Shown here in pieces: positions 62,031 to 64,000 of a DNA stretch of 64,000 bases (position 1 is its first letter; each line of letters starts with the position of its first letter). Made by a program: the position numbers and the translations under genes. The stretch is from Modestobacter sp. VKM Ac-2982 (GTDB lineage: Bacteria; Actinomycetota; Actinomycetes; Mycobacteriales; Geodermatophilaceae): the NCBI RefSeq assembly GCF_026967935.1, contig NZ_JAPVBL010000005.1, positions 430,561 through 494,560 of the forward strand, given 5' to 3'. Under the pieces are notes generated by a model. That model had not been told where the DNA came from and did no database searches. It saw nothing but the letters and a program-made list of their open reading frames with translations.

Positions 62031-63088
62031 GGGCAGCGGTCACGGAGGGTCCCGGCACCATCCGGTTGCACGACCGGCCGGAACCGGGCCCTCCGGGGCC
62101 GGGCCGCACGTTGCTGCGGGTGGAGACGGTCGGGATCTGCGGCTCCGACCTCCACCTCTTCCGGGCCGACCTGGGGCCCTCGCACGACGGGCTCCTCCCC
62201 CGCGTGCAGGGCCACGAGTTCTCCGCGGTCGTGGCCGCCGCCGACCCCACCGGCAACGGCCCGGCCGCCGGCACCCGGGTCGCCGTCTGGCCGGTCCGTC
62301 CCTGCGGCGCCTGCCGACCCTGCCGGGCCGGCCGGGAGAACGTGTGCCGCCACCTCCAGCTGCTCGGGGTCCACCGGGACGGAGCACTCCAGGAGCACCT
62401 GGAGACCGAGACCTCCGCGCTGGTGCCGACGCCCGGCCTCACTGCGACCCAGACCGCCCTGGTCGAGCCGGTGTCCATCGCCGTCCACTCGGTGCACCGC
62501 GGGCGGGTGGCGCCCGGGGAGTCGGTCGTCGTCCTCGGTGGCGGCCCCATCGGCGTGTCCACCGCCCTGGCCGCCCGGGACCGGGGAGCCACGGTGCTGG
62601 CGCTGGACCCCGTCCCCTCCCGCCGGGACCTGCTGACCGCACTCGGCTTCAGCACCGCCGCGCCGGACGCGGCCGACCTCCCCGCGCTGCTGGCCGCGCA
62701 CACCGGGCCGGACGGCGCCGACGTGGTCGTCGACACGACCGGCCGGGCCGCCGTCCTCGCGACCGCACTGGAGATGGCCGGTCACGGCGGCCGTGTGGTC
62801 GTGGTCGGGATGACCTCGCAGTCGGCACCGACCAGCCCGGGGCTGCTGCCCGTCAAGGAGCTCGACGTCCTGGGGGTCAGCTGCTGCACCTTGGCGGAGT
62901 TCGCCGCGGCCGCCGACCTCGTGGCCCGCAACACCGCCGCCGCCGACGCCATGGTCAGCCACCTGCTCCCGCTGGCCGAGGCCGCTGCCGCGGTCCAGCT
63001 GCTCGAGGAACGTCCCGACGAGGCCTTCAAGGTGCTCATCGACCTCCGCCCCTCCCCCGCACCCGACGATCCAGGAGATCCCGCATGA
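62027..63088 (+). CDS. Zinc-dependent medium-chain alcohol dehydrogenase
   Basis: 353 aa. Catalytic zinc ligands Cys38 (GICGSDLH) and His63-Glu64 (GHEF). Structural zinc Cys93, Cys96, Cys99 and Cys107. NAD-binding GGGPIG (171-176). It resembles threonine/sorbitol-dehydrogenase-type MDR enzymes that oxidise secondary alcohols. ATG overlaps the hydrolase stop (ATGA). Confidence 0.9.
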   Translation: MRAAVTEGPGTIRLHDRPEPGPPGPGRTLLRVETVGICGSDLHLFRADLGPSHDGLLPRVQGHEFSAVVAAADPTGNGPAAGTRVAVWPVRPCGACRPCRAGRENVCRHLQLLGVHRDGALQEHLETETSALVPTPGLTATQTALVEPVSIAVHSVHRGRVAPGESVVVLGGGPIGVSTALAARDRGATVLALDPVPSRRDLLTALGFSTAAPDAADLPALLAAHTGPDGADVVVDTTGRAAVLATALEMAGHGGRVVVVGMTSQSAPTSPGLLPVKELDVLGVSCCTLAEFAAAADLVARNTAAADAMVSHLLPLAEAAAAVQLLEERPDEAFKVLIDLRPSPAPDDPGDPA

Positions 63089-63903
63089 CCGGCTCCACCG
63101 GCGACACCCGGTCCCTGCCCGAACGACTGCGGATGGACGACCGGCACGTCCTCGTCACCGGCGCCGCGAGCGGGCTGGGCCTCGGGATCGTGGAGGGCCT
63201 CCTGCAGTGCGGGGCCTCGGTCACCATGCTGGACATCGACGCCGACGAGCTGGCGCGGAGCGCAGCCACCCTGGACTCCGCGGGCGGATCGGTGACGACG
63301 CGGGTGTGCGACGTCTCCCGGGCCGACGAGGTGCACGCCGTCGTCACGGCCGCCGCCGCGGAGCGCCCGCTGGACGCGGTGTTCGCCAACGCCGGCATCG
63401 CCGGTGGCCCGGGTGTCAACACCCCCGAGGGCCGGGTCTACGACCTGGACTGGGCAGCGTTCGACGCGGCCCTTGCGGTCAACCTGGTGGGCACCCTGGC
63501 CACCGTCCGCGCGGCCGCGTCGGCCATGCGCCCGGTCGGCCGGGGCAGCATCGTGGTCACGGTGTCGACCGCGGGGCTGCGTGCGGACTCGATGGTCGGC
63601 TACGGCTACAGCGCCTCCAAGGGCGCGCTGGCCAACCTGGTCCGCCAGGCCGCCGTCGACCTCGCTCCGGACGGGATCCGCGTCAACGGCATCGCCCCGG
63701 GTCCCTTCCACACCAACATCGGCGGCCGTGGCCCGATCGACCCGGCCATCGAGCAGGCCTGGGCCGACACGGTGCTGCTCGGGCGGATGGCCGTCCGGCA
63801 GGAGCTGCAGGGCATGGCCCTCCTGCTGGCATCGGACGCGTCGTCCTTCATGACCGGCACCGTCTACCCGGTCGACGGGGGTGCGCTCGCCGGGGCGTTC
63901 TGA
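63085..63903 (+). CDS. SDR-family dehydrogenase
   Basis: 272 aa. Cofactor motif TGAASGLGLG (25-34), NAG (102-104), catalytic Ser161 and YSASK (175-179). Motif ALAVNLVGTLATVRAA and C-terminal TGTVYPVDGG are classic-SDR. Asp50 after the second strand suggests NAD preference. ATG overlaps the previous stop. It would oxidise or reduce a hydroxyl/keto intermediate, the third step in the rightward operon. Confidence 0.92.
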   Translation: MTGSTGDTRSLPERLRMDDRHVLVTGAASGLGLGIVEGLLQCGASVTMLDIDADELARSAATLDSAGGSVTTRVCDVSRADEVHAVVTAAAAERPLDAVFANAGIAGGPGVNTPEGRVYDLDWAAFDAALAVNLVGTLATVRAAASAMRPVGRGSIVVTVSTAGLRADSMVGYGYSASKGALANLVRQAAVDLAPDGIRVNGIAPGPFHTNIGGRGPIDPAIEQAWADTVLLGRMAVRQELQGMALLLASDASSFMTGTVYPVDGGALAGAF

Positions 63904-64000
63904 CCCGTCGGTCACGCCGAAGAACGACGACGGCGATGCCTTCCGAGAGCTGCGCCTGTTGTACCTCCTGCAGGCGGGTGACGGTCTCGACCCCCGGCTG
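63881..64000 (+). CDS. Possible start of a further gene, cut by the right edge
   Basis: A GTG at 63881 opens an uninterrupted frame that overlaps the SDR gene by 23 bases and runs off the window. Its visible residues after the overlap (DAFRELRLLYLLQAGDGLDPRL) look like real protein, with a Leu-rich helix. It might be a regulator of the locus, but 40 residues are too few to say. Confidence 0.3.
   Translation, partial: MRSPGRSDPSVTPKNDDGDAFRELRLLYLLQAGDGLDPRL

Overview
The window is about 73% G+C, with dense codon-biased genes, many GTG starts and frequent 4-base ATGA/GTGA overlaps, so it comes from a high-GC actinobacterium. Gene order in the left half matches the Mycobacterium tuberculosis Rv2229c-Rv2247 neighbourhood and the Streptomyces fabD-fabH-acpP-fabF locus. 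A member of Geodermatophilaceae or a nearby family is my best guess, but this is inference from gene content, not a phylogenetic result. I see no rRNA, CRISPR array, intact transposon or prophage.

1-13 kb: a zinc-ribbon coiled-coil protein (cut by the left edge), a NIF3-family protein, a Yellow/royal-jelly-type beta-propeller protein, a GNAT acetyltransferase, a fused two-in-one multidrug-type ABC exporter, a FUSC membrane protein, a membrane GGDEF-EAL protein and tRNA-Val. 12-26 kb is the core-metabolism block: AhpE-type peroxiredoxin, a DUF3052 protein, pyruvate dehydrogenase E1 (aceE), then a nuclease-like accessory gene bracketed by large inverted palindromic repeats, an M20 amidohydrolase, a pirin-like protein, a FasR-type regulator and the type II fatty-acid synthase operon fabD-fabH-acpP-fabF-accD, closed by a strong terminator. 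FabD has an unusual C-terminal lipoyl-like domain whose modifiable lysine position is Arg.

26-38 kb: a DUF3145 protein, an arylsulfotransferase-like lipoprotein, tRNA-Met(CAT), and a 1.1-kb lower-GC segment that ends in a copy of the tRNA 3' end (a candidate integrated-element scar). Then come a secreted polysaccharide-lyase-like protein, a four-gene siderophore-iron ABC importer behind a candidate IdeR/DmdR iron box, and several small conserved or unknown proteins. 38-52 kb: carbon-starvation transporter CstA with a coupled small Cys-rich protein, an M20 peptidase and MFS pair, a potassium channel, a DUF664 protein, an acyl-CoA dehydrogenase, a LuxR regulator, several small proteins, a GH13 alpha-glucosidase, and a divergent Lrp/CtlX (citrulline hydrolase) pair with a coupled 27-codon leader ORF.

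52.7-64 kb is an apparent catabolic locus of two divergent operons. The leftward operon carries a monosaccharide-type ABC importer, a VOC protein, a flavin reductase, bifunctional RibBA and a phenol-hydroxylase-like FAD monooxygenase. The rightward operon carries an alpha/beta hydrolase, a zinc alcohol dehydrogenase and an SDR. Its logic appears to be substrate import, flavin-dependent hydroxylation with its own flavin supply, hydrolysis and two oxidations. The substrate is unknown.
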